Shown in pieces: positions 13,401 through 26,989 of a stretch of 64,000 nt of DNA (positions are counted from its first letter, which is position 1; the number at the start of each line of letters is the position of its first letter). The notes below the pieces were generated by a model. That model searched no databases and was not told where the DNA came from. It saw only the letters and a program-made list of their open reading frames with translations. A program made the position numbers and the translations under genes. The stretch is taken from NCBI GenBank assembly GCA_026419785.1, contig JAODTK010001965.1:1-64000 (forward strand), read 5' to 3'. Source of the stretch: Sclerodactyla briareus. Its lineage: Eukaryota; Echinodermata; Holothuroidea; Dendrochirotida; Sclerodactylidae.

Positions 13401-16400
13401 GTAATACTAGGTCTGAACAACCAAAATCATGTCCGATTGTGTGCTAGCTCGCTCGATGCTTTGCATGAGCTCGCAGACACTGTGAATTACGAGGCTTTGA
13501 AAAAACTATTATGTCCGCGTTGAATCTTGGGTTTTGAATTAATCAGTTGGAAAGTCGATCGATCCATGATGTACTTTAACACATTTCCACTGTCTTTTAT
13601 TGTGACTTCCTGTATGTTTGTAATTTGTAACCCTTTAGAAAATCGACAATTCTTTAGTTGTCGGTCCTAACTATACAAAGGGACCAGTATGGACTGATCC
13701 CCATCCGGCCGTCACCCATCACACCATCCATCCATCCAGACTGTTCCAACATGCTTTCAACTCATATTTTACCTCCATATGTTGTATCTAACATCCCCCA
13801 CATTTCAAATTCCGCATATCCAGGCCCATCATCATCGTCCGAAGGGGAGAGTTGGAGGCGGAGTGGGGAGGTGGGGGCTGCATCCAGAATTTTACGGTCC
13901 TCCTAATCACGCTGCATCAGCCACACTGTAGCGGTGATTTTATTAATGTTTCTCGAACTATCTTTTTATTTTTTTTTTTTTATTTTTGAAAGCCCCCCCC
14001 CCCACCGTTGATATCACGTTGCCCCATTCAGTTCCATGCGCCAGCAATCGTCACCGTTTTTCTTTGCCTATTGTATCATCCCCCCCCCCAACTTCTAATT
14101 TTACCTAACGTCCTATTCATCATGTCGGAACAGGTAGATGTATATATACTGTATGTTCCCGGAAATATACGAGTCACAGTTTTTCTCTACTTACGTCACC
14201 AATTTTCCTCCATCTCACACACAATTCTGGTAATTTAGTTATGCTTTTTATAAAACACCGTAAATTGCAGACTCGAACAAGTTTTCTATTGTCTAATCTT
14301 CTGTTTGGAATTTTCCAGCATCATTTCTCATAATAATTAAAGAGAATATCACTTGAATGATTATTGAGGGAACAGAAGCAAGAGTGTGTCAATCTTGATC
14401 AAATCGTTTACTTTAACATAGGCATAGATATGTGTTACCTCCCATACCGAATTACGATAAACATTACACTAGGTCTAAAACATACCAAAATCAGTCTATT
14501 GCGAGCTCGCTGCGAGCTGCCATGGACTCCAGAGCCCGGTGAAAATTTTACGGAGGCTTTGAAAAAAACTATTATGTCCGAATGAACGATCTGGGGATTC
14601 GAGTAATCATTTTGGAAAGTCGCTCGTCTATGATGTATTTTACACATTCTACTGTACCGTTTGAGTGTGATTCCTGGATTTGTGTAATTTGGGACGCCTT
14701 TAGAAAATGGACGATTCTTTAGTTTCCCGAACTGCAAGACCATTATGGACTAAATTCCCCAGCCGGCCGTCACCCATCACACCATCATCCATGCAGACTG
14801 TTCTCAACATGTTTTCAACTGAATATTTTACCTCCATATGTTTTGAGCTATACATCCCCACATTTCAATTTCCGGCATATCCTAGCACTATTCGAATCAT
14901 CGTCCAATGGGAGAGTTTGAGGGCGAGTGTGAAGAGGGGAGGAGAGGTGGCAATCAAGAATTTTACGGTCTCCTTAATCACGCTCGCATCCGCCATCACT
15001 GTACGGTGATGTATATTCATTTTTCTCGAAATTTACCCCCACCCCCCTTCCGTGATATCATGTTGCGCCATTCGTTCCATGCCCCGAGCAAGATCTTCAC
15101 TTTTTTCTTCGCCTCGTGTTTACCCCCTCCTCCCCCCCCCCCCCCACTTCAAAGTTTACCTAACGTTTCGGTTCATCCCCCCAATGGGGTTTTTAAGAAG
15201 TGTATACAGACTGCATGTTCACGAAATATAACGAGTCACAGAGTTTGTCCCCCTACTCAACCATTGCCCTCCGTCGAATCCACACAATTTCTGGTGAATT
15301 CAGGATCTTTTTTATACACACTGTATAAATTGAAATACTCTGAACAAACGGTTTCCTATTGTCTAATCTCCTGTTTGAATTTTCCAGCATCATTCTTTCA
15401 TAATAATTGAAAGAGCATTAACTTGAATGATTATGGGATGGTGAACAGACACAAGAGTGTGTACATCCTGACAAATATTTGATTTACAATATGCATATAT
15501 ATTTTTTAGCTCCACTACATAGCTCACGATAAGCGTTAATACTAGTCTGACATACCAAAATCAGTCGCTTGCGATCTCTCTTGCGAGCTTGCATTGAGCT
15601 CTCAGAGCACGGTGAATTACGAGGCCTTTGAAAAACTTATGTCCGAGTGAACGATCTGGGTTTTGAATTAATCCATTTTTGGAAATCCGACGATCCTGAT
15701 GTACTTTTACACATTCCACTGTACCGTTTGAGTGTGATTCCTGTTTGTTGTAATGTTGGAACCCTTTAGAAATAGACGAATTCTTTTAGGTGTCCTAACT
15801 ATACAGGGACCAGTATGGATGAATTCCCCGCCGGCGGTCACCCATCACCCATCTCCCTGACAGACTGTTCTCAACAGGCTTTCAACTGATTATTTACCGT
15901 CCATATGTTAATGGTGAGCAGAAACAATCCCCCATTTCAAAATTTCCCTGGGCCCATATCCTAGGCACCATTCAATCACGTCCGAAGGGGGAGTTGGAGT
16001 CGGAGTGGGGATGGGTGGGGGGATGGCAATCAAAGAATTTTACGGTCTCCTTTAAGTCACCTCTGGCATCATCCATCACTGTAGCGGTGAGGTATATTAA
16101 TTTTTCTCGAATTAGCCCCCCCCCCCACCGTTATATCACGTTTGCCCCAGTCATTTCCACGCTCGAGCACATCTTTCACTTTTTCTTGGGGCCTCGGTTA
16201 TCCATCCCCCCCCCCCAACCTTCAATTTTTACCTAACGTTCTATTCATCATGTATACAGGTAGATGTATATATACTGTGTCCGGAAATAACAGTCCACAG
16301 ATTTTTCTCTTACGTCACCAATTTTTCCCTCCATCTCACGACACATTTCGTGTAATTTAGGGATGCTTTTTTATAAAACACCGTAGAAATTGCATACTCG

Positions 16401-19235
16401 AAAACGGTTTTCTATTTGTCCTAATCTCCTGTTTGGAATTTTCCCATCATCATTCTCATATATGCAAGAAATTAATACTTGAATGATTATGGGGGAGAAC
16501 AGAACAATAGTGTTTTCATCTTGATCAAATATTTGTACTTTAGAATAGGCATTATAGTGTGGTAGGCCCACTACCGAAATTACGATCAACTTAACACTAG
16601 GTCAAAACTCCAAAATCATTCGATGCGAGCTCGCGCGAGCTTGCAGTGAAAGCCTCGCAGAGCACGGTGAACATTTACGGAGGCAAAATACAACTATTAT
16701 TTCCGAGTTGAACGATCTGGGTTTCTATTAATCATTTTGGAAAGTCGATCGATCTAGAATATACTTGTACACATTCCACTGTAACCGTTTGAAGTGTGAT
16801 TCCTGGATGTGTTTGTAATTTGGGGACCCGTTCATGTACGATTCTTTTAGGTGATCCCGCCTCACGACCATATTGACTAATTTCCCCAGCCGGCGGCCAC
16901 CCATCACACCATCATCCATGCAGACTGTTCTCACATGTATTGCAACTGATATTTACCTCCATATGTTGTACTAGACATCCCCACATTGTCAATTTCCGGC
17001 ATATCCTAGGCACTATTCAATCATCGTCCGAAGGGAAGGTTTGAGGCGGAGTGGAAGATGTAGGAGGGAGGTGGCAATCAAAGAATTTTACGTCTCCTTA
17101 ATCACGCTCGCATCAGCCATCACTGTAGCGGGTGAGGTATATTCATTTTTCTCGAATTTACCCCCACCCCCCTTCCGTTGATATCATGTTGCCCCATTCA
17201 GTTCCATGCGCCCGAGCAAATCTTCACTTTTTTTCTTTCGCCCGGGTATTAACTCCCTCCCCCCCCCCACTTCTAATTTTACCTAACGTTCTGTTCATCA
17301 TGTAGATGTATACATACTGCATGTTCCCGAAATATACGAGTCACAGGGTTTTCCTCCTACGTCAATCAATTTTCCTCCGAATCACACACAATGCCTGGTG
17401 AATTCAGGAATGCTTTTTATAAAACACCATAGAAATTGAAATACTCGAACAACGGTTTCCTATGGTCTAATCTCCTGTTTGGAATTTTCCAGCATCATTC
17501 TTCATAATAATTGAAAGAGAATAATACTTGAATGATTATGGGAGGAGAACAGTCACAAGAGTGTGTCATCTTGATCAAATATTTGTACTTTAGAATAGGC
17601 ATATATAGTGTGTTAGGCTCCACTACCGAAATTACGATAAACATTAAGTCTAGGTCTAAAACATACCAAAATCAGTCGATTGCGAGCTCGCTGCGAGCTT
17701 GCAGTGAGCTCGCAGAGCACGGTGAAAATTTACGGAGGCTTTGAAAAAACTATTATGTCCGAGTTGAACGATCTGGTGTTTGAATTAATCATTTTGGAAA
17801 GTCGATCGATCTATGATGTACTTTTACACATTCCACTGTACCGTTTGAGTGTGATTCCTGTATGTGTTGTAATTGGGACCCTTTAGGAAATGGACGAATG
17901 CTTTTAGGTGTCCCGAACTGCAAGGACCAGTATGGGACTAAGTTCCCCAGCCGGCCGTCACCCATCACACCATCATCCATGCAGACTGTTCTCAACATGT
18001 TTTCAACTGAATATTTTACCTCCATATGTTGTGAGCTAGACATCCCCACATTTCAAATTCCGGCATATCCTAGGCACCATTCAATCATCGTCCGAAGGGG
18101 AGAGTTGGAGGTGGAGTGGGGGAGGGGTGGGGGGGGGGGGAGGCGGAGGCAATCAAAGAATTTTACCCCCCCCCCCCCTCAACTTCTAATTTTACCTAAC
18201 GTTCTGTTCATCATGTAGATGTATACATACTGCATGTTCCTGGAAATATACGAGTCACAGAGTTCGTCCTCTTACGTCAACCAAATTTCCCTCGGATAGC
18301 ACACAGAATTCCGCCCCCCCTTTCCCTTCCCCACCTCGTACTGGGTTTTGGTTTTCTATGTGAATTTAGGATGCTTTCTATAAACCACCATAGAATTGAA
18401 ATACTCGAACAACGGTTTTCTATTGTCTAATCTCCTGTTTGGAATTTTCCGCCATCTATAATAATTGAGCGGGAATAATATCCTAGGCACCATTCAATCA
18501 TCAGCCGAGGCGGAAAGTTGGAGGCGGAGAGTTGGAGGTGGAGTGGGAGGGCGGGGTAGAGGTGGCAATCAAAGAAACTTAACGGTCTCCTTAATCACGC
18601 TCGCATCCGCCATCACTGTAGCGGTGAAGTATATTCATTCTTCTCGAATTTCCCCCCGCCCCCACACGTCCCGTTGATATCATGTTGCCCCGTGTATTCC
18701 CCCCAACTTCCATTTTTACCTAACGTTCTATTCATCGTGTAGATGTATACATACTGCCTGTTCCCGGAAATATACAAGTCACAGATTTTTCCCTTCGGAC
18801 GTCAACCAATTCTCTCCAATCAATGTCTTGCTTGTGAATTTAGGAATGCTTCACTTCCGAGATTACGATAAACATTAACACTAGGTCTAAAACATACCAA
18901 AATCAGCTTGCAGTGAGCTTGCAGCGCACGGTGAAAGTTATGGAGGCTTTGAAAAAAACTATTATGTCCGAGTTAACGATCTGGGTTTTGATTTCATCAT
19001 TTTGGAAAGTCGATAGATCTATGACTATACTTTACAACTCAACTGTACCATTTGGGTGCATTTCCCGTATGTGGTTTTTGTTTATTAAGATCCTTCAAAG
19101 AATGGATGAATTCTTTTAGGTGTATTTAACTACAGGGGACCAGTACGTACTCAATTCCCCAGCCAGAAATTTCTAATTTCCGGCTATCCTAGGGCCAGGC
19201 AGCATTCAATAAGCGTACAGGCGGAGAGTTGGACG
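10406..19235. repeat. ~1.06 kb satellite array, right block
   Basis: This block continues the satellite, with cores near 10,410, 11,375, 12,405, 13,435, 14,495, 15,562, 16,620, 17,678 and a remnant at about 18,905. Spacing is about 1,030-1,070 bp. The 17.0-18.1 kb unit is the cleanest and can serve as a reference. From 18,100 onward units are internally deleted and rearranged, for example ccatctataataattgagc joining directly to another part of the unit near 18,470. The array fades out by about 19,235. Each unit has C-tracts and G-tracts of 8-11 bases. Confidence 0.93.
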
Positions 19236-19836
19236 GGTGAGTGGGAGATAACTCAGATTCCCCCCCTGCCTCTGGGCAATCTTTACTAAATTTACTCACA
19301 CAAACTTGCAAATTTGAAGAAGACGAAAGGAATATTTACACGCATTCATTCAATAAATAATTTTTGGTAAGCAAAAAATTTATTTGATATTCGTATTATT
19401 TGTCCTCATTTTTTTTAAAACTAATAACTCATAATTGGAACAACCCATATATTTAAACTTCAAGAAAATGAGATCTTTCCAGTTTTCTGAACAGCAATAA
19501 CAAATATTCATGTACATTGTTCATATTGACCATTATTTATATGCACCAATTAATCGACAAAATAATTAGCTACTTAGTACTTTGCTTCAAAACAACATTA
19601 CCTTGGAACATTGTCTTTGTTCAACTGATTTTTACCGATAGTTTGTGCTATTTACCATCGATGTTTCGTCACTTAATTTGGTCACCTATTTCAGGTGGTT
19701 ACTTGATGTTCTCTCTGAACACCCAGAACATTTTGTATTATTATTCAAAGTACTTTTCAAGTATTTTTCAAAGAGGCATTATTTTTCTGGTATGGCGAAG
19801 AATCGACGGCGACGTATGGCATGACGTCACAATGAA
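19236..19836. other. AT-rich unique-looking stretch
   Basis: No gene is supported. An open frame of 114 codons (19,517-19,861) is AT-rich, lacks recognisable domains and runs into the following repeat. A perfect CRE palindrome TGACGTCA at 19,822-19,829 abuts the family A start. Confidence 0.5.
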
Positions 19837-20950
19837 CCAGAAGGACAAAAGGCTTTGGTGATTCCTTGACTCATTTCTGACAACCTATGGCCAGACACAA
19901 GGACGAATGGAACATTGTACAAGCTCATTATGGGCAACATTATGACACGTCTGACAATTTCCCCATTTTCCACCAAAAATGATGCTATCTTAATCAACTA
20001 ATAGGGTTCCTGCACTCTTGATTAAGAGAGCTACACACTATTTCAACTTGATCAACCTAACTTCAACCTTTTCCAATGAGGATTTCCCGACTTTGACGTC
20101 TGTTGATCTCTCACCTGACCTGAAAATAATGGAGCAATTGTAGTCATCATAGTGAACACATATATTGTATGAGCTTCATCCTTCTTGATGGGGTTGATTC
20201 ATCACGTTTACAAGCTGAAATTAGCCAGTAATCACTCTTTCTCACCTGCCTTACACAGGGCACAATTGCTCTTGATAAGGAACCCACACACCACCAATTC
20301 CAACTGGATCAGATCAAGCATAATTTTTAGTTTTACAAGGATTTTTTGCCTTGGCCTGTGGTGACCTCAGGTGGCCTTGGACCTGACCCTAAACTCATAG
20401 GGTTTGTGTGCTCATCACATTGAACTCGCACACAAAGGTACAAGCTTCTTCCATACAGGTGGGGTGAGTTATCATGTTTACAAATCAAAATTGGCCAAAT
20501 TTCTTACCAAAATTCACTTCCTGACCTGAACCAAAAACAATAGGGTTCCTGTACTCCCCATATGGAGGCTATACACCAACTTTCACTTGACCTGTCATTC
20601 TGAATTCATTGTGTTTACAAAGTTTTCAGACTTTGACCTCTGTTGACCTCAGATGACTTTTGACCTGACCCAAAACAATAGGGTTCATGTACTCATCATG
20701 GGAAACACATATACTGAGTATGAGCTTCATCCATCCATGTGGGGTAAAGTCAACGTGGTTAAAGCCAAAATTGGCCAAAGTATCAACTTTCCACAAGTTT
20801 TCTATTTTTTACGAAAAAATCACCCCCCAACCTGAACCAAAACCAATAGGGTTCCTGTACTCCCCATTAGAAGCTATATACTTACATTTCAGTCTAGACC
20901 TGTCAAACCATTTCGGACTTATCAATGTTTACAAGGTTTTCAGACTGAAA
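19837..20950. mobile_element. family A satellite-bearing element, copy A1 (3' truncated)
   Basis: It begins with the family A start (ccagaaggacaaaaggct, then gtgattccttgac and tatggccagacac). It continues into about three diverged ~305 bp units with the phrases tgacctgac...caatagggttc, actcatcatg and acaaggttttcagac. The CA-rich 3' end of full copies is missing. Divergence is greater than in A3 and A4, so it looks older. Confidence 0.8.
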
Positions 20951-21499
20951 ATTCAATATAATAACAGTACACCGTCGTTTTATTGGTATGTCAATGAAAA
21001 ATTAGTCCTGATATACAATGAGATGATATATCTTATGACGACATGTAAACGGTGCTGTCCATTAATCGCCGGGTTTGCGAGATGACAATGCCTCTTTTGA
21101 ATATCCATAAATTATAACCTTGTTTGATTCAATATGAATATATTTCTAATTTCCGAATCAACACAAACGAATACCACCATACTGAAAAATGAATAGTCCC
21201 TAGAATATTTTTCAAAATTGACAGAGAAAGGTTTATAGTTGATAAGTTCAGTAACGGGGAAAGTCCTAGCAGGGAAAAATTCAATAGAACGTCACAGACC
21301 AATGCAATATATTTCTAATTAACCGCCCTCGGAAGACATAGAAAATGCTATTTCAGCAAAAATGGAAATAGAATAGCATGGATGCACAATTTCTGTCAAA
21401 GTTGGCTCAGTTAGTGAAGTTCACTTATACTTGATGATAAATCATCCCCACCTCAAAGACATTATGGTTCTGGCTTCGCCATTTCGATGCCACAACCAA
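20951..21499. other. no gene recognised
   Basis: Moderately AT-rich sequence with no splice-flanked frame, RNA gene or clear repeat. Confidence 0.4.
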
Positions 21500-21775
21500 T
21501 GCAATAACTCATCAACCATTATCAAATTTGAGCTGAAATTTGACACACATGTCTATCATGATCAATTTAGATATATATATATTATTATTTAAATTTTCGA
21601 TGCCTCGACCGCTGAAGATTTCTGGGTTAGCGTAATATTACTCCAACAATCTGTCAGATTGAGCTGAAACATGGAACACATGCCCATCATAGTGAAATCT
21701 CAGATGGGGTAGGTAGAGGGCGTTGCCACGTGCCTAGAGACCACTAATTTGCATAATTTGTTACTTTTTTCAGTT
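21500..21775. repeat. family C repeat fragment
   Basis: It carries tgagctgaaa, cacatgyccatcat, tagtgaaatctcagatggg, gggcgttgccacgtg and taatttgcataatttg. The same ordered landmarks recur at 34.8-35.1 kb (tttgagcgaaact, cacatgtccgcc, tgaaatctcggatgag, gggcatcgctgcatg, aatttgcataatttt). Confidence 0.65.
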
Positions 21776-21784
21776 TTTTCAGCA

Positions 21785-21912
21785 TAGGGAGTGTGCTGTA
21801 TAGTACCAGAATCAAGTCACTGATGATCAGGGTGAAATCTGTGAAGCGCTTCGGGCATGTCTTCGGGCATGAAGAAACGTTATATAAGAACCATATATTA
21901 TATTATTATTAA
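21785..21912 (+). repeat. 5'-truncated SINE tail
   Basis: This aligns with the 3' part of the SINE at 60.64-61.02 kb: gtgctgt, tcactgatgatcagg, atctgtgaagcgcttcgggcatgtc, then a tat/att simple tail. Only the tail domain is present and the tRNA-like head is missing, as expected from incomplete reverse transcription. Confidence 0.75.
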
Positions 21913-24505
21913 CTAGTTTTGCAGTGTATGAGGCCAGCATGCCCACACACAAGCTACTAGTGCTGTTCACTGTATACCAACATCCTCGAAAGGAGTTTTA
22001 ACGAGTACCAAGCAGAAGAAGAACAAGTTAATTAATGAGAAAATGTCCAATCAGAAAATGGCAGGTGAAAGAATGCCACATGATAGTCTGTGATCAAGAA
22101 GGGTATGTCATGTGATAGTCTTTGACCAATGAGGGTTAGCTAATTTGACCTTGACCTGCTCCACTGTTATATATTCCTCACGGCCTGAAGCTAGCGGTTT
22201 AGGTCTCAGAGTTCGCATGGCTTGTTATTCAATCGAAATGGAGAAGAATGGATAGCACCAGTGTCAAGGAAGCCCATATATTAAATTACAATACCATATC
22301 CATTCTATTAGACGCGCATTGTGCGAAGGCAATCTCGGAAACATGGCCATTTATTAGAATGGTCGTCTCGCAGAACTGGTACAAGTGTTAAGTGATGCAA
22401 CATGACTACAGATACCACAAAAGTCTAGCTTGGAGTGCTGAATTTACCTTTCAATCCTCTACAGACAACATGTGTAGCGAAATCAGTCAAAAGGTGATGA
22501 ACTGCTGTTCAAATTCTAACAAAATTTTGTAAGCGATGCTGAAACTACCCTTTAGATCGTTGATGATTGAGGGTCGTTTTGCGGCGTGTGCCCCCTCGCA
22601 ACAAAACTTTGCCGACAATCCTTCTAGACCTATTTACTTTCCTACCAAAAGTATTTTGTCAGTGTGCAATAAGTGTCAGACCAGTTCTGAAAGTGTGCCT
22701 CTATAATAGGGTCCAAAAATAAGCAATCTTGCAAAATTCTATTGTGCTTCTATAGGGCATGACCTTCTATTCAAAGTACAATGGTCATGCAACAACTCAG
22801 TTTTCAAACTGGCACAGATGGAAAGAGGACATACCAAAACCCCACAACTGAAATTAGGCAATTCTAGCATGTTCCTTTGTTGAATTTTAATTATTTTTAC
22901 CAAATAATTTCATCCCAATTATGACATCAATCAGTAACAATTTGGCAATGGGCGACCATAACGTTTACACAGTTAAATGCTGAATATATTTGCCCATCAT
23001 AGCAAAAAAACAAGTATTATTCATAAATGAAATAATTGGAATCGTTCCTTCATATCTTGTGGACGAATTTGTATGAATTCAATCAGATCCCATTGCTAGT
23101 TCTTTTGTCAGCAGGTTGATACCCAAAAAAATACATGTTTTTGGATTGACTTTTATTACACAGGGTCCCAGTTACTCTCATGATGTCACGGGGCACAGTA
23201 TGCAATAGCAGAATCATCTCTTTTTTTTTTTTCACACTTCACTTGACTCCGCTTGAATCGGCTGAAATTCTTTCTGAGGATTGGGTTTCCTAACTGGGTT
23301 TGTACTGGATACAAGACACCAAAATAGCAGAAGTTGTGTTCACATGACCATTGTACTTCAATGGGAATGACAGTAGTTGACCATCTTGATTTTTTAAATT
23401 CTGATTACCTAAATGAAATACTCAAGTCTGGGCCCACAATGAGGTAGTGAAGTGTACATTTGCCCCGGGACTGAAGACATCAGCCCATACCCAATAGCAA
23501 AAGGAAAGGCAGAGTGGTATCAATGATGCTTCGCAAGGAAAACCATTCCAGGTTCAAATACCAGTAGGCACCATACGTTACAAGGTCTCGCTCTTCACTT
23601 TGTAATTCTGTTGTCATGCAGTGGACTTTTGGAGTTTGTGTAGGCGTATTTGCAATAGTCTGGACAGAGTCGCTTAGGGAGCCGTCACGTTGGAACAGGG
23701 AACTCTTAGCCTTTCAGGTTATGAGAAAAGTGGTTGGATCCTTGAGTTCACTGATCATCCCTCCAGAGGAGACATAAAATGGCAGTACCAGGAGCAAGTT
23801 GGGATTGGCCTACACGTTTGCCTTGATAAATCATCTAAGTCCACTAGTTTTAGGAGGGCGGAGCATATTTTATCTGCCGGTGGCTCATTCATAATCATGT
23901 CATGTTTCCTTGATGAGCCTCACTTGGCTTCCTGAACTCGAATTCAAATCAAATACCCACAGTGTAAATGACCAGTGCCAGCCATCAATCAATGGGTGCC
24001 AATAAACTGCTGCATGACTAGTACTGGCCTAGAGAGACCTTGGTGATTTGTTCAATGCTTCATCCAGGATACTCACATCATGCATTCCTGGATTTAAGAT
24101 TATGAAGAGTGATTCAGAGAAAATGATCAGTGAGTGAGCCAGCCCAAGGTGATGCAAATGGGCTGCTGACCATTAGTACAGACTACTGACCTTAATTGAC
24201 TGCAGCGACTACTGACCTTAATTGACTGCAGCGACTGGACTATGGCTTTATCCAGGTGTGTGGCTTTCAAAAATTGATCATAGATTTATGATAAAGAGGA
24301 GTGATATAGGGAAATTAACAGCAAGTGTCAGGACTGAGTACAATCGAACTGCTACACGAAATGGATATTCATGTTCTTTCTAGGCAGCGATCTGGATTTA
24401 GGAATCTCAAGGAGAGTTCTGGTAATGACCAATTAAGGGGTAAGATGAGGCGTGTTGGGAGGTGAATGTGGTCCAACGAACAAACCGCTATTTATTAATA
24501 CAAAC
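21913..24505. other. no gene recognised downstream of the IBTK exon
   Basis: I searched the minus strand for the conserved final IBTK exons and did not find them. An 81-codon plus frame at 23,690-23,935 lacks a recognisable domain. A ~29 bp direct duplication lies at about 24,180-24,236. A poly-T run lies at about 23,220. Confidence 0.4.
24180..24236. repeat. 29 bp direct duplication
   Basis: The phrase gactactgaccttaattg followed by actgcagc occurs twice head to tail with almost no change. Confidence 0.8.
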
Positions 24506-24645
24506 CTGTATGGACTGCAAGGACTTTGTTCATAGCTTTGTCTAGGTTTCCTCTCAGCCTGTTTTCCTCAGCTCTGATGATCTGAGTGAAGGAGAGTGAT
24601 TTTGGCTCAGAGGCTTTGGGAGATGGCTCAGAGGCACCCCAAGCA
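24506..24645 (-). CDS. IBTK: IBTK-like exon, C-terminal region
   Basis: The minus-strand acceptor is strong (pyrimidine-rich tract ending gcttccag at 24,646) and the donor is gtttgt after 24,506. The 140 nt exon is open with one base left over at each end. It reads AWGASEPSPKASEPK followed by SLSFTQIIRAEENRLRGNL. The family has an Ala-Trp, Ser-rich linker followed by an S-F-x-D/Q-x-I/L-x-E-E helix near the C-terminus, which fits. The frame is clean, unlike several upstream exons. It lies downstream of the other exons on the same strand. The IBTK assignment rests on this short similarity and on synteny with the BTB exons, so it is weaker than theirs. Confidence 0.6.
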
Positions 24646-26395
24646 CTGGAAGCAAAAAGAAAGAAAAGAATAATATGATCTCTACTACTTTTATACTTCA
24701 ATGTTAACCACTACATATATTACAATACATATATGTGTCCTAGCAATTTAAGAAAATGTTAAAACAGCACTTGCTGAAAAGTGTTTTGAAGCAGGCACTC
24801 ACTTCCTGATACCTCGGCTCACCCTATACCGGACCCTGTGCCCCACCCACAGGCCATTGGAAATTTGGCAATTATAACCAAGACTTTGGCAACCCCAGAA
24901 CCCTTCTCATCTCACTAGATATCACTGTCTGGGAAGGGCGATACCTTGTGTTATTACCAGATGTTCAATGGCGCAAGGGTGGGGGTGCATGGTCCATAGG
25001 GTAAGTTTAAATGTGAATAGGTTGGTAGTACCATCGTAAGCAGATGGTACAACCAACCACCCTCTGAAAAGAGGGTGCATTTTTTTGTATTCCTCCATAT
25101 CACGGCCCATTCCTGTAAGTGTCCCACATGACATTTCCCAGGAATCAAGGCACTATAGCAATACACTACAAGGCCAGAGCAGAAAGGAATGGTAACATTA
25201 ACAGCTGGCCTATTTAGCAAGCATATTTGAGTTTTAGAACTCTTAAAAATCAAGTGGAAAGAATCTTTAGCAGTGGAGATATCTGATTGAGTCTAACAGG
25301 TTAGGAACTAATAAGGCTCATCAAGGAAACCCTGGCCATATTGATCTGGGTTAACTGGTCGAGTCCTCGACTAATGCTCCAATGACAGGGAGGCAGGTGA
25401 TACCATTCCCAACCTGCTTCGTGGACCGCCAATTTTCACCCCCCTCCGAAAAGTACTTAGTGATCCAGAATCTGACCCTTCTCTCAGAAACCTGGAGAGA
25501 GGAGAATTCATGTCCACGTGACTGCTCATAGCTACAGACAAGACTTATAGCTAATATCCTGAAGCAAACCCCACAAGTCCATGCATAAGCAGGCTAAGAA
25601 GTAAACCAGATCTTGTCCATCACACCCACTACAGTACAGCCACTTTGAGTAAAAACGCGGAATATGTTAAGCCGCAATGATACACTCTGCCGCCATGGTA
25701 CATGCCCACAACAGGGGTTGAAGTTAGCCATCAGTGGTGAACTTGTCTGTGTGTGTGTGAGGTAAACCCGCTAACATTAGGTGTGTGTATCCGTGTGTAC
25801 TGTGTGTATATTTTGTCAAGTGTCCCCCATCCTTCCAAATTGTCTAAATTAGATTCTAATCCTTGGCATACCCTAGAGCAGTTTGTCATTATGGAGTTAG
25901 GCAGAACATTTTTACCCGCTAAAGTCAGGCGGTATACATGCACAAGGGACTAGGTACATTTTTCAGGTCTTCGCCCAAATGCGAATTGAACTAGCGGCTC
26001 CATATCGGAGCTGTAACCATTGTCTGTAGGTGGAGCCAGATATCCTCAGGCCTACGATACTGCACCTGACCCACAGAGGAGTACAAAGGCTGATCGATGT
26101 AGCTGCCAGGTATTGGAGAAAATTCTTGAACTTTTACATGATTTAGGAAGTAATGACTGAGCGGTATTTACAACAGCCATAAATCACTGGGATTGTTTGG
26201 ACTAACGGGATGATTACAGGACTGGGGGTCGCTGGTGATGCTTCCGGCACATGCTGACTCTTCATCTCAAGCATATCCCCAAAACTGTAGAGAAATTAAA
26301 AAGAAGCACAAATTCTGGGGGGGGTTGTCCCCAAATGCCAGGAATTTTGTCAGATAAGGTTATGAGCCATATATACCAACCAACTAAGCCCCCTC
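24646..26395. other. intronic sequence of IBTK, no gene
   Basis: No coding exon is supported. A short TG-rich microsatellite lies at about 25,745-25,815. The region leads into the DIRS element. Confidence 0.45.
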
Positions 26396-26570
26396 GTTAG
26401 GGGGCACTTACGCGGGGCAACTTACCTCTGGATTATACAAATTGCATTTCGGCCAACGGCGCTTCAACACACCCTATCCACTAAAAAAGAGTTAAGACAG
26501 ACGACGGACCGAACGCCAGCCGTAAAAGCTGGGAGCCGTACGGGGCTGCACTATCATTCCAACTAGCACC
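26396..26570. repeat. DIRS inverted terminal repeat, 3' side
   Basis: Landmarks in order: ttagggggcactta, attatacaaattgcat, ttcggccaacgg, acacaccctat, aaaaagagttaag, gctgggagc, gggctgcacta. The reverse complement of 33,545-33,722 has the same landmarks in the same order. Confidence 0.88.
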
Positions 26571-26639
26571 CAAGGTCCCCGGCTTAGTGGGGCGGACGGG
26601 GGGTGTACAGAAGGTAAGTTGACCCTCGTAAGTAGCACC

Positions 26640-26720
26640 CTTTAAGACGGGGGGTTAACTGATCTTCAGGGCACTTACCTTGTGGACTTACTACAAATTG
26701 CAGCCTCACACAGCCAAGGA
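26640..26720. repeat. candidate internal complementary region of the DIRS element
   Basis: A third partial copy of the element terminus lies just inside the 3' repeat: gggcacttacct then actacaaattgca at about 26,678-26,706. DIRS elements carry an internal complementary region here that is used to circularise the copy. Assignment is by position and similarity only. Confidence 0.5.
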
Positions 26721-26989
26721 GGTGGGAAGCCGGCGAGCGAATTAATCCAACTGAATAAGACCCACTCACCATAAGAAAAGAGTCTGATTACCGCCTCCGC
26801 AGTAAAACCAGACTAACAGACATGCGAGAGCGGCACCATCCCGTCGCAGGCAGATGTCCCCGTGCAGCCACAGCCAAAACAAAATCTCTACGAGCGAGCT
26901 GCGGGTGGGGAAGGGGGAGAGACACTAAGCCGACGCTTACCTAGAGTCCAGTGACCCCCCGGCGCGAGGGGCCACCACCGGACGCAGAA

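Noticed and set aside
1640..19235. tandem rRNA, 5S, histone or snRNA gene cluster
   Set aside because: The ~1.06 kb unit contains no recognisable rRNA, snRNA or histone sequence and no conserved open frame.
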